From Variovorax sp. WS11 (GTDB taxonomy: Bacteria; Pseudomonadota; Gammaproteobacteria; Burkholderiales; Burkholderiaceae_C): a stretch of DNA of 64,000 nt. Of this stretch, positions 15,203 to 23,874 are shown one piece after another. Where the stretch lies: positions 1,984,001 through 2,048,000 of the forward strand of contig NZ_JAAGOW010000001.1 in NCBI RefSeq assembly GCF_010499245.1, given 5' to 3'. The notes beneath the pieces were generated by a model. The model did no database searches. It worked only from the letters and a program-made list of their open reading frames with translations, and was not told the DNA's origin. Made by a program: the position numbers and the translations under genes. Numbering within the stretch: the stretch's first letter is position 1; every line of letters starts with the position of its first letter.

Positions 15203-17383
15203 ATGACGCCAACGAACAAGACCGCGGGCAGCCGCCGCGCCAAGCCGGCCAACGGCAGCAACGACAAGCAGGAACAGCTGGCGGCCTCCACCGCCGAGAA
15301 CGCGCCGCGGATCACGACCAACCAGGGCGTCCAGGTCCCCGACAACCACAATTCGCTGCGGGCCGGCGTGCGCGGCCCTTCGCTGCTGGAAGACTTCATC
15401 CTGCGCGAGAAGATCACGCACTTCGACCACGAGCGCATTCCCGAGCGCGTGGTGCATGCGCGCGGCGAGGCTGCCCACGGCTACTTCGAGGTCTACAAGT
15501 CGATGTCGCAGTTCACCTCGGCCGACTTCCTGCAGGACCCTTCGGTCAAGACGCCGGTCTTCGTGCGCTTCTCGACCGTGGCCGGCTCGCGCGGCTCGGC
15601 CGACACGGTGCGCGACGTGCGCGGCTTCGCCGTCAAGTTCTACACGCGCGAGGGCAACTACGACCTGGTGGGCAACAACATCCCGGTGTTCTTCATCCAG
15701 GACGCGATCAAGTTCCCCGACCTGATCCACGCCGTCAAGCCCGAGCCCCACCACGAGATGCCGCAGGCGGCCAGCGCGCACGACACCTTCTGGGACTTCG
15801 CCTCGCTGATGCCCGAGACCACGCACATGCTGATGTGGGCGATGTCGGACCGCGCCATTCCGCGCAGCCTGCGGATGATGGAGGGCTTCGGCGTCCACAG
15901 CTTCCGCTTCGTCAACGCGCGCGGCGAGAGCCATTTCGTCAAGTTCCACTGGAAGCCCAAGCTGGGCATCCACGGCCTGGCTTGGGACGAAGCGCAGAAG
16001 ATCGCCGGCAAGGACCCGGACTTCCACCGCCGCGACCTGTGGGAGGCGATCGCGCGCGGCGACTTCCCCGAATGGGAGCTGGGCGTGCAGATGATTCCGC
16101 AGGAAAAGGAGCATTCGCTGCCCTTCGACCTGCTGGACCCGACCAAGCTCATTCCCGAGGAGATGGTCCCGGTGCAGCGCATCGGGCGGCTGGTGCTCAA
16201 CCGCAACCCCGACAACTTCTTTGCCGAGACCGAGCAGGTCGCCTTCCATCCGGGCCACGTGGTGCCCGGCATCGACTTCAGCAACGATCCGCTGCTGCAG
16301 GGGCGGCTGTTCTCATACACCGACACGCAGCTCTCGCGGCTGGGCGGGCCCAACTTCCACGAGCTGCCGATCAACAAGAGCGTGTGCCCCTTCCACAACT
16401 TCCAGCGCGACGGCATGCACCGCCAGACCATCGCGCGCGGCCACGTGGCCTACGAGCCGCACTCGCTGAACGACGGCAAGGAGTTCCGCATCGATGGCGG
16501 CAGCGCCGGCTTCCAGTCCTTCCCCGAGGAAATCGAGACGCCCAAGCTGCGCCGCCGCAGCCCCAGCTTCGACGACCACTTCACCCAGGCGCGGCTGTTC
16601 TTCAACAGCCAGAGCGCGGCCGAGAAGGAGCACATCATCGCGGCCTTCCGCTTCGAGCTCTCGAAGGTGACGGCGCCGACCATACGCCAGCGCATGGTCG
16701 ACAACCTCGCGCATGTCGACGAGAAGCTGGCGCGCCGCGTGGCCGAGCCGCTGGGCATCGGCGCGCCCGACCCGAAGGCGGCCGCCGGCCGCGCGGGCTT
16801 TCGCGAGCACCGGATGAAGCTGCCGATCGAGGAATCGGCGGCGCTGCGCATGGTCGACAGCGGCGACGGCTCGATCAAGACCCGCCAGGTCGCGATCCTG
16901 GCGATGGACGGCATCGACTCGGCCTCGCTCAAGCCGATCCGCGAGGCCCTCGAGCAGGCCGGCGCGCAGTGCAAGGTGGTGGGGCCGCGGCTGGGCACGG
17001 TCACCAGCGCGTCCCGGCGGCAGCTGGAGGTCGACGCCACCTTCCAGAACACGCCCTCCGTGATGTTCGACGCCGTGCTGGTGCCGGCCGGCGCGCCGGG
17101 TGCCGAGGCGCTGGCGCACAACGGCGACGCCGTGCATTTCGTGCTCGAGGCCTTCAAGCACTGCAAGGCCGTCTGCACCGTGGGCGAGGGCGTGCAGCTG
17201 CTGGCCACGCTGGGCATCGGCGGCGACGCCAAGGCCTACCCGGCCGGCGTGGTGGTGGCCTCGACGCCGACCACCAACCTGGGCGACAACACCGCCGCCC
17301 TGAAGATCGCGCATGACTTCATCGCGGCGATCGCCAAGCACCGGCATTGGGATCGGGTGAATATCGACGCCGTTCCGGCCTAA
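15203..17383 (+). CDS. katE: Large-subunit catalase, HPII/KatE type
   Basis: A 726-residue clade 2 heme catalase that dismutates hydrogen peroxide. Visible catalytic residues: His in ERVVHARG (about 83), Asn in LVGNNIPVFF (about 157), and the proximal heme Tyr in RLFSYTDTQ (about 371), all conserved. A flexible N-terminal arm precedes the core, and from about 560 a flavodoxin/GATase-like C-terminal domain follows (VAILAMDGID, VLVPAGAPGAE), the hallmark of HPII enzymes. The ATG at 15203 lies 7 bases after AAAGGAAC. The small membrane peptide is just upstream. Cytoplasmic; usually stationary-phase or stress induced. Confidence 0.96.
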   Translation: MTPTNKTAGSRRAKPANGSNDKQEQLAASTAENAPRITTNQGVQVPDNHNSLRAGVRGPSLLEDFILREKITHFDHERIPERVVHARGEAAHGYFEVYKSMSQFTSADFLQDPSVKTPVFVRFSTVAGSRGSADTVRDVRGFAVKFYTREGNYDLVGNNIPVFFIQDAIKFPDLIHAVKPEPHHEMPQAASAHDTFWDFASLMPETTHMLMWAMSDRAIPRSLRMMEGFGVHSFRFVNARGESHFVKFHWKPKLGIHGLAWDEAQKIAGKDPDFHRRDLWEAIARGDFPEWELGVQMIPQEKEHSLPFDLLDPTKLIPEEMVPVQRIGRLVLNRNPDNFFAETEQVAFHPGHVVPGIDFSNDPLLQGRLFSYTDTQLSRLGGPNFHELPINKSVCPFHNFQRDGMHRQTIARGHVAYEPHSLNDGKEFRIDGGSAGFQSFPEEIETPKLRRRSPSFDDHFTQARLFFNSQSAAEKEHIIAAFRFELSKVTAPTIRQRMVDNLAHVDEKLARRVAEPLGIGAPDPKAAAGRAGFREHRMKLPIEESAALRMVDSGDGSIKTRQVAILAMDGIDSASLKPIREALEQAGAQCKVVGPRLGTVTSASRRQLEVDATFQNTPSVMFDAVLVPAGAPGAEALAHNGDAVHFVLEAFKHCKAVCTVGEGVQLLATLGIGGDAKAYPAGVVVASTPTTNLGDNTAALKIAHDFIAAIAKHRHWDRVNIDAVPA

Positions 17384-17431
17384 ACTCACGCGCCGCGCCG
17401 CGGGCAGCCCGGCACGGGACTTCGGCAAAAA

Positions 17432-17469
17432 TTGTTACCGGAGTTGTTACTTTCGACCGACGCGGTTAC
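17432..17469 (+). promoter_or_regulatory. Direct repeats TTGTTAC before the winged-helix regulator
   Basis: TTGTTAC at 17432-17438 and again at 17444-17450 (12-bp period), with CGGTTAC at 17463-17469. Direct repeats are the usual target form of OmpR-like winged-helix domains, so autoregulation by the next gene is a reasonable inference. Confidence 0.45.
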
Positions 17470-17510
17470 AACCCTGGGTTTGCCAGTGTTAATACCGCTT
17501 GAGGTCGCTA

Positions 17511-20129
17511 GTGCTTCCCAATGATTCGATCTACCGCTTCGACAACATCGAATTGCATCCTTCCACCCGGCAACTGCTGGTAGAAGGCCAGCCCGCCACT
17601 CTGGGAGCCCGGGCCTTCGATGTGCTTTCGGCCCTGATCGCGCATCGCGAGCGGATGTTGACCAAGAACGAGCTCCTCGAGATGGTGTGGCCGAACGTGG
17701 TGGTGGAAGAAAACAACCTCCAGGTGCACGTGAGCGCGCTGCGCAAGCTGCTGGGGCCCAAGGCCATCGTCACGATCCCGGGCCGGGGCTATCGCTTCGC
17801 GGCCGCGCTGGACGCCCTTCCCGCATCGGCTGCGGGCGCCACCGCGCGAACTGCCACGCCTGCACCGAGCCCCAGGGCCGCTCCCGTTTCATCCGCCGTC
17901 CGGGCGCTGCGCTCGGACACCGGCAACCTGTCCGCCCTGCTGCCCCCCTTGCTGGGCCGAGATGCCGAGCAGACGATGCTGCGCGAGCTGGTGCAGCAGC
18001 ATCGGCTGCTCAGCCTGCTGGGGCCGGGCGGCATCGGCAAGACCAGCCTGGCGCGCGCCGTCGCCCGCCAGGTGGCGCACGAGTTCCGGGACGGCGCCTG
18101 GATGGTGGAGCTGGCCTCTGTCTCGGACCCGGCCGCCCTGCCTGGCGCGGTGGCGCTGTCCCTGGGCATCCATCTGCCGGGGCGGGCCGACGCGAGCGTC
18201 GAGCTGGCCGAGCGCCTGCGCGGCCACGAACTGCTCGTGCTGGACAACTGCGAGCACCTGATCGAGCCCGTGGCCACGCTGGTCAGCGACCTGCTCGATG
18301 CCGTGCCGAAACTGCATGTCCTGGTCACCAGCCAGGAGCCCTTGAAGCTGGCCACCGAGCGGCCGCTCCGGCTCGGCGCCCTGGCCGTGCCGGACCATGC
18401 CGTGCTGGCCGATGCGGCGACGCACGGCGCGGTGGCCCTGTTCGTGGCGCGCGTCGGCGCCTTGCAGCCGAACTTCCGGCTCGACGAAGGCAACCTGGGC
18501 GCGGTGGTCGACATCTGCCGCGAGCTCGACGGCCTGCCGCTGGCGCTGGAGCTCGCAGCGGCGCGCGTGCCGCTGCTGGGCGTGCAGGGCGTGCGGCAGC
18601 ACCTGGCCCAGCGCCTGCACGTGCTGAAGAACGGCGTGCGCGACGCCCCCACGCGCCACCGCACCTTGCGCACCACGCTCGATTGGAGCCATGCGCTGCT
18701 GAGCCCGGACGAACAGAAGGTGTTCCGCCGGCTCGGCGTGTTCGTCGGCGGCTTCGGCCTCGAACTGGCGCAGCAGGTGGCGTGCGACGAGCACATCGAC
18801 ATCTGGGCCGTGCTGGATCATCTTGGCAACCTGGTCGACAAGTCGATTGTCGTGGTCGATGCCGGTCCGGTGCCTCGCTACCGCCTGCTGGAGACGGCCC
18901 GCGCCTACGCCCGCGAGCAGCTCGAGGCGGCCGGCGAATGGGACACCCTGCGGCAATGGCATGCGCACTGCATGCACGCGGCGCTCGACCGTCGCGTCTA
19001 TGCGGGGCGCCAAGCCGCCGAAACGGTGGACCAGTGGGTGCTGGCCTGCACGCCCGAGATCGACAACCTGCGCAGCGCGATCGAATGGGCCTGCGGCCCC
19101 GGTGGCGATGCCGCCGTGGCGCTCGACTTGGTGAACGTCGCCGCCGTGCTGATGTACCAGGCCGGCCGTTACCCCGAGTGCCTTCGCTGGATGCTGATGG
19201 CCGAGCCCTTCATCGACGAATCCACGCCGGCGCAGGTGGTGGCCGAGTTCAGCCTGGGCCTGGCGCTGGTCGGGCTGCATGGCGGCATCGGCGTGCAGCG
19301 GCGCGTGCAGCTGCTCGACCGGGCCTGCGAGATCTTCGAGCGGCAGCCGCCGGACGGCCTGCTGGCCCTCAGCCTGTGCTCGAGCGCCTACGTGGCCGCC
19401 GTGAGCGGCGATTTCGAGGGCGCCGAGCGCAGGCTGGCGCAATGCCGCAAGCTGGTCGAGCAGCCCGGGCTGCGCGCCTTCAAGGGCACCTTGCTGTACT
19501 GCACGGGCATGGTGCGGCGCTACCAGGACCAGCCGGTCCAGGCGCTGGCGGCCTTTACCCAGGCGCTGCCGCATGTGCGCTCGGAGGGCAACGCGCGCAC
19601 GCTGTTTCATGTGCTCAACAACCTGGCCGCGATGCACCAGGAACTGGGGCACGTCGACGAAGCGGTGGCCCAGTTCCGCGGGCTCATCGACCATCTGCAG
19701 CGCTCGCCACTGGCCGATGCGCAGATGATGGCCTTCGCGCTGAACTGGTACGCGCATGCGCTGACCGGCCAGGGCGCGCTCGAGGCGGCCCGGGCCCAGG
19801 TGCTGCGAAGCCTGCCGCATTGCCGCCGCTCGTTGGGGCTGCGCCACTTCTCCGGCATGCTGGCGCTGCTGGCGGCGCGCCAGGGCCGGCTGCGCGAGGC
19901 CGCGCTGCTGGTCGGCTGCGACGACGCCGCGCGCCAGCGGCGCGGCGAGCGCCGCTCGCCCAGCGACGAGCGCACGATGACGGCTGCCATGGCGCTCATC
20001 GGCAGCGCGCACCCGGCGGCCAGCGTCGAGGTCTGGCGCCTCGAAGGGGCCGGGCTCGACGAGGACGCCGTCGTGGCGCTGGTGTGTGAGCACCTTCTCA
20101 ACGCGGGTCTGCACGCTCGAGCTGCGTGA
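17511..20129 (+). CDS. Winged-helix regulator with NTPase and TPR-like region
   Basis: An 872-residue one-component regulator. N-terminal OmpR/CadC-type winged helix (about 1-100: LGARAFDVLSALI, VSALRKLL, GRGYRF), an Ala/Pro linker, an ATPase of the STAND/NB-ARC-like type (P-loop GPGGIGKTSL near 175, Walker B LLVLDNCEHL near 245, LELAAARVPLL later), then a helical TPR-like half (560-840). Such proteins integrate a ligand signal through nucleotide-dependent oligomerisation. The GTG at 17511 is chosen because GAGG is 6 bases upstream; an in-frame TTG at 17499 is the alternative. The last 32 bases overlap the convergent GMC gene, suggesting transcriptional interference. The ligand is unknown. 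Confidence 0.88.
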   Translation: MLPNDSIYRFDNIELHPSTRQLLVEGQPATLGARAFDVLSALIAHRERMLTKNELLEMVWPNVVVEENNLQVHVSALRKLLGPKAIVTIPGRGYRFAAALDALPASAAGATARTATPAPSPRAAPVSSAVRALRSDTGNLSALLPPLLGRDAEQTMLRELVQQHRLLSLLGPGGIGKTSLARAVARQVAHEFRDGAWMVELASVSDPAALPGAVALSLGIHLPGRADASVELAERLRGHELLVLDNCEHLIEPVATLVSDLLDAVPKLHVLVTSQEPLKLATERPLRLGALAVPDHAVLADAATHGAVALFVARVGALQPNFRLDEGNLGAVVDICRELDGLPLALELAAARVPLLGVQGVRQHLAQRLHVLKNGVRDAPTRHRTLRTTLDWSHALLSPDEQKVFRRLGVFVGGFGLELAQQVACDEHIDIWAVLDHLGNLVDKSIVVVDAGPVPRYRLLETARAYAREQLEAAGEWDTLRQWHAHCMHAALDRRVYAGRQAAETVDQWVLACTPEIDNLRSAIEWACGPGGDAAVALDLVNVAAVLMYQAGRYPECLRWMLMAEPFIDESTPAQVVAEFSLGLALVGLHGGIGVQRRVQLLDRACEIFERQPPDGLLALSLCSSAYVAAVSGDFEGAERRLAQCRKLVEQPGLRAFKGTLLYCTGMVRRYQDQPVQALAAFTQALPHVRSEGNARTLFHVLNNLAAMHQELGHVDEAVAQFRGLIDHLQRSPLADAQMMAFALNWYAHALTGQGALEAARAQVLRSLPHCRRSLGLRHFSGMLALLAARQGRLREAALLVGCDDAARQRRGERRSPSDERTMTAAMALIGSAHPAASVEVWRLEGAGLDEDAVVALVCEHLLNAGLHARAA

Positions 20130-23100
20130 TGAGGTAGGGGAAGACGTCCCGCGCCGCATCGCGCCCGATGAACAGGTCCATGTGGGCGTAGCCGTCGAAG
20201 ATGTGGCGCGTGTAGAGGGCCGGGTCGTTGAAGGCCGACAGCCAGCGCTGCGTGCGGATGCAGGTCTCCGGAAAGAAGAGCTCGTTGCCGGCGCCCGCCA
20301 CGAAGCTGATCGGCAGCGCAAGCCGCTTTGCCTTCTCCGGCACGACGTAGACGTCGCGCCCCTCGCTGTCCACCGCCTTGGCCTGCTGCATCATCAGGCT
20401 CAACTGCTCGAAGGGGCGCAGCGACACGCAGCCGAACATTTCCGCCAGCGCCGTGTGGGTGGCGTTGTTCAGCTGCGCATGCGTGTACGAGGGGCCGAAG
20501 ATGGAGAACACGCGGCGGCACAGCGGGTTCTTGCATTCCTCGCCGTCGGGAACGGGCACCTTCCAGGCGAGCGTGTCGATCTCGCGGTCGAGGTCGGTGG
20601 TGCCGGGCACGCAGTCGAAGCGGTCCTCCAGCGGTGCATAGCCTTCCAGCAGCCGGGCCAGACCGAGGTCGGCCTTGGCGTAGTTGAGCCAGTTGGTCAC
20701 CGGATGCAGCGTCAGCTGCGAGGAGACGATCGAGCGCACGCCGGTCATGCCGTCGAGCAGGGCCATCAGCAGGCTCATCGAGCCGACGCAATGCGCGATC
20801 GCCTGCAGGTCCGGCGCGCCCGTGGTCTCGAGGATGAAGCGCACCGCGGCCGGCCAGTCGATGCGGGCGATGTCGTCGATGGTGAAGGGAGCGATCGGGC
20901 TGCCGGAGTCGGCGCTGGCCCGGTAGTCGAACAGCCACACGTCGTATCCGCGCGCGCAGAGCGCTTCCACCAGGTTCTGCTCCACCGTGTCGGTGGCAAA
21001 GGAGGAGGCCCGCACCGAGAAGCCCGGCGCCAGCACCACCGGCCCGCGGGCGCCGCCGGCATAGCGGGTGAGCTTGATCTTGAAGCCATCGCCGACGTCC
21101 ACGCTGTGCGCCACCGGCACCGGTGCGCGCAATGCGCGCCGCTGCAGCTGGGGGAGATCGAGCGCCGGGAAGTTGTTCAGGTCCGCCAGCAGGCCGCCGT
21201 AGGCGCGGAACAGCGTCGTGCCGAAGAAGCCGCCGAACTTGGCCAAGTACACGGCGTTGATGGCGTCACGCGCCGCCGGCACCTGCTGCTCCAGCGCGCC
21301 CAGCAGGTTCGTCGGCGGCTCGAGGCGGATGGAGAAGGCCTGCCGTAGAAGGTCTTCGAGGTCGAGCGTCAGGATGCCCTGCGCGACCAGCGGGCTCTGG
21401 GCGCTTTCCGCGTCGTGCACCCGCACGAACAGCGTGGTGGTGTCGGTCCACGGTGAGGACCCGGGCCGCTGGTGCAGCACCTTGTGGCCCTTGAAGCGCA
21501 GCCGCGAGTCGCCGCGCTGCAGCATCATCTCGTAGGTCATGGTCCAGGTTTCCACCCGCTGCGCGTCGGCCGGCAGCAGGTGGAACACGCCGCTCTGCAC
21601 GGGCATCGGCTCGTGCCACAGCGCCGGGCAGGTGACGGTGCCGGAGATGGTGGCGGCGTGGGTCGGGTCCGTGACCATCTGGTAGAGGTCGTGGGTCTGG
21701 ATGGTCAGCTCGAAGCGCATCGCCTGGTTGCGCACACGGCCCCAGGCGCTCGCGACTTCGTAGTCGTCGGCGATGCGGCGTGCCGTGTCGGGGCGCGCGA
21801 CCACCGCCTCGGTGCTGATCCAGCCCTGCATGGTCTCGGTGAACTGGAAGCTCGGGCTGAGCAGCGCCGGGTCCTTCTCGATCAGCAGCTTGATCGCGTG
21901 CTTCGCCAGCTCGATGGCGCCCGCTTCGAGATGGCCGGTCGCGTTCTGGAGCAGCGCTTCGGCGTCGTGCGCGATCGACGAGATCTCGCGCGCCATCCGC
22001 TCCAGCAGGCCCGAAGGCGGCGCGGCGGGAAGTGCTGCGGGGGATGCGGATGCGCTGCCGCCCGCCGGCAAGGCCTGGCGCGGCTGGAGGCCGAGGTCGA
22101 TCGCCCAGCCCCGGGCGTCGCACAGCGCCTGGCAGGTGCGCTCGGCCAGCGCACTGATGGTGAGCAGCGGATTCACGCCGGCCGCGCCCGGCAGCACCGC
22201 GCCGTCGCAGACGTACAGGCCCTCGTACACCGCTTCGCCTTCGTTGCCGGAGAACACCTGGCCCTGGTGGTTGACCACGCCCTCGCCCGCGCTGTCGCCC
22301 ATCCCGCAGCCGCCGAGCGGATGCACGGTGATCAGCTTGCGGCCGAGCGATTCGCTGGACAGCGGGTTCGGGATGAACTGGCCCTGGATGGCGTCGTTCG
22401 CGGCTCGGAGCCACGCGTCGTCCTTGACGATGGTGGGGCTGGCGCCGGCCTTCGGCCAATCGATGCGCAGCCGGTCTTCCTCGAGGTGCAGGCGGCCGGC
22501 CGCCTCGTCCACGCTCATCACCAGGTAGGTCTGCGTGCGGGCCACCGCGCCGGTGTAGGCCAGGCGGGTCAGGCTGCCGGGATCGCTCTGCACCGCCTCG
22601 CCCAGGGCCTGCGCATCGAGCAGGCGGGGCTTGGCCTGCGAGGCGCCGTAGGCGAACTCGCCGCCCAGCATCGCGTCGGCGAAGAACAGGGCCGGCGTCA
22701 GCAACGGGGCCAGGGCGCCGGGGATGACGCCCTCCTCGATCACCAGCCCGTCGCCCACCTCGGGCGTCTGGCGCATGTCGATCACGCCGGTGATGCACGG
22801 CCCCGGCAGATTGGCCGGCGCGACCTCGTTGCGCCCCGTGCCCACGCCGTTGATGTTGCGCTGGACCGCTTGGCCCTGCGCGTCGGTGCCGGACTGCCAG
22901 TAGCTGTTGTAGCCCAGCGCGAGCACGTCGCCGTTGCCGGAGAAGCGCTGGCCGACGCGGTCCGACAGCGGCAGGCCCTTCGCCTTGGAGCGCAGCAGGA
23001 TCTCGGTCGAACCCAGGGCGCCCGCGCCGAGCATCACCACGTCGGCAGTGACGCTGCGCCGGCCGGCGTTCCCCTGTGCGGCCGGGCCTTCGGCGCCCCG

Positions 23101-23874
23101 CAGGACGACCTCGTCGAAGAACACGCGCCAGCGCGCGCCGTCGCGCTCGACATGGCTGACCCGCGCGCCGGTGAAGATCTGCGCGCCGTGGCCATGCGCG
23201 TCGGGCAGGTAGTTCATGCGCGTGGTGTTCTTCGCACCCACGTTGCAGCCGCTGGTGCAATCGCCGCACAGGTTGCAGCGCGGCTGCTCCACGCCGAAGG
23301 GGTTCACCTGGTCGACGAAGTTCACCGCGATCGGCGGGCGCTTGAACGGCTTCTTCATCGTCGCGGCCGATTTCTGCAGCGCCAGCAGCTTGTTCAACGG
23401 CGGGAAGTCCTTCGAATCCTCGGGATAGGGCGAGGGGTCGAGCATCTTCCGGGCCCGTGCGATGTAGGGGTCGAGCAGCTTCGGGTCGCGTCGGAACTCG
23501 GCCGGCCAGGGCGTGGCGTCGAACAGGCGCGGGTCGATCTCCAGCGCGACGTTGGCATTGATCAGCGAGGTGCCGCCCAGGCCGCAGCCCACCATCGCCA
23601 GCATGTCGTCGTTCAGGTGCAGGTTGTACAGGCCGTCGGCCGCGCCGAGCTTGCCGCGCGCACCGTCGATCTGCATGTCGGCCTGCGCGGTGGCGATGTC
23701 GTTCGGGAACTGGCCGGGCAGGATCTCGCGGCCGCGCTCCAGCACGCAGACCGTCTGGCCGGCCCGCGCGAGGCGCGAAGCCGCCACGCCGGCGCCGTAG
23801 CCGGAACCGACCACGACCACCGTGTAATGCGAGGCGATCTCGCCGAGGGGGCGGGAAATGGGCTTCATCGTCAT
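20098..23874 (-). CDS. GMC oxidoreductase fused to alpha/beta hydrolase (Cys nucleophile)
   Basis: A 1258-residue two-enzyme fusion. Residues about 15-565 are a cholesterol-oxidase-like GMC domain: FAD loop VVVGSGYGAGVAASRLA, a Cys cluster CNLCGDCTSGCNVGAKNTT, and the C-terminal HPLGGCGMGD and GVNPLLTISALAER. A middle region (about 595-900) with an Ala-rich linker matches nothing I know. From about 950 an alpha/beta hydrolase follows (VVLAPGFSVRASSF), whose nucleophile elbow is AIAHCVGSMSL: Cys replaces Ser, as in PHA synthases. A late His lies in DGYAHMDLF. It likely oxidises a sterol-like or other alcohol and processes an acyl product. The start overlaps the phosphoesterase stop (ATGA). Confidence 0.87.
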   Translation of the reverse strand: MTMKPISRPLGEIASHYTVVVVGSGYGAGVAASRLARAGQTVCVLERGREILPGQFPNDIATAQADMQIDGARGKLGAADGLYNLHLNDDMLAMVGCGLGGTSLINANVALEIDPRLFDATPWPAEFRRDPKLLDPYIARARKMLDPSPYPEDSKDFPPLNKLLALQKSAATMKKPFKRPPIAVNFVDQVNPFGVEQPRCNLCGDCTSGCNVGAKNTTRMNYLPDAHGHGAQIFTGARVSHVERDGARWRVFFDEVVLRGAEGPAAQGNAGRRSVTADVVMLGAGALGSTEILLRSKAKGLPLSDRVGQRFSGNGDVLALGYNSYWQSGTDAQGQAVQRNINGVGTGRNEVAPANLPGPCITGVIDMRQTPEVGDGLVIEEGVIPGALAPLLTPALFFADAMLGGEFAYGASQAKPRLLDAQALGEAVQSDPGSLTRLAYTGAVARTQTYLVMSVDEAAGRLHLEEDRLRIDWPKAGASPTIVKDDAWLRAANDAIQGQFIPNPLSSESLGRKLITVHPLGGCGMGDSAGEGVVNHQGQVFSGNEGEAVYEGLYVCDGAVLPGAAGVNPLLTISALAERTCQALCDARGWAIDLGLQPRQALPAGGSASASPAALPAAPPSGLLERMAREISSIAHDAEALLQNATGHLEAGAIELAKHAIKLLIEKDPALLSPSFQFTETMQGWISTEAVVARPDTARRIADDYEVASAWGRVRNQAMRFELTIQTHDLYQMVTDPTHAATISGTVTCPALWHEPMPVQSGVFHLLPADAQRVETWTMTYEMMLQRGDSRLRFKGHKVLHQRPGSSPWTDTTTLFVRVHDAESAQSPLVAQGILTLDLEDLLRQAFSIRLEPPTNLLGALEQQVPAARDAINAVYLAKFGGFFGTTLFRAYGGLLADLNNFPALDLPQLQRRALRAPVPVAHSVDVGDGFKIKLTRYAGGARGPVVLAPGFSVRASSFATDTVEQNLVEALCARGYDVWLFDYRASADSGSPIAPFTIDDIARIDWPAAVRFILETTGAPDLQAIAHCVGSMSLLMALLDGMTGVRSIVSSQLTLHPVTNWLNYAKADLGLARLLEGYAPLEDRFDCVPGTTDLDREIDTLAWKVPVPDGEECKNPLCRRVFSIFGPSYTHAQLNNATHTALAEMFGCVSLRPFEQLSLMMQQAKAVDSEGRDVYVVPEKAKRLALPISFVAGAGNELFFPETCIRTQRWLSAFNDPALYTRHIFDGYAHMDLFIGRDAARDVFPYLITQLERADPR

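Noticed and set aside
14933..16258. Long minus-strand frame opposite katE
   Set aside because: Shadow of the catalase gene; the plus strand has all catalytic motifs.
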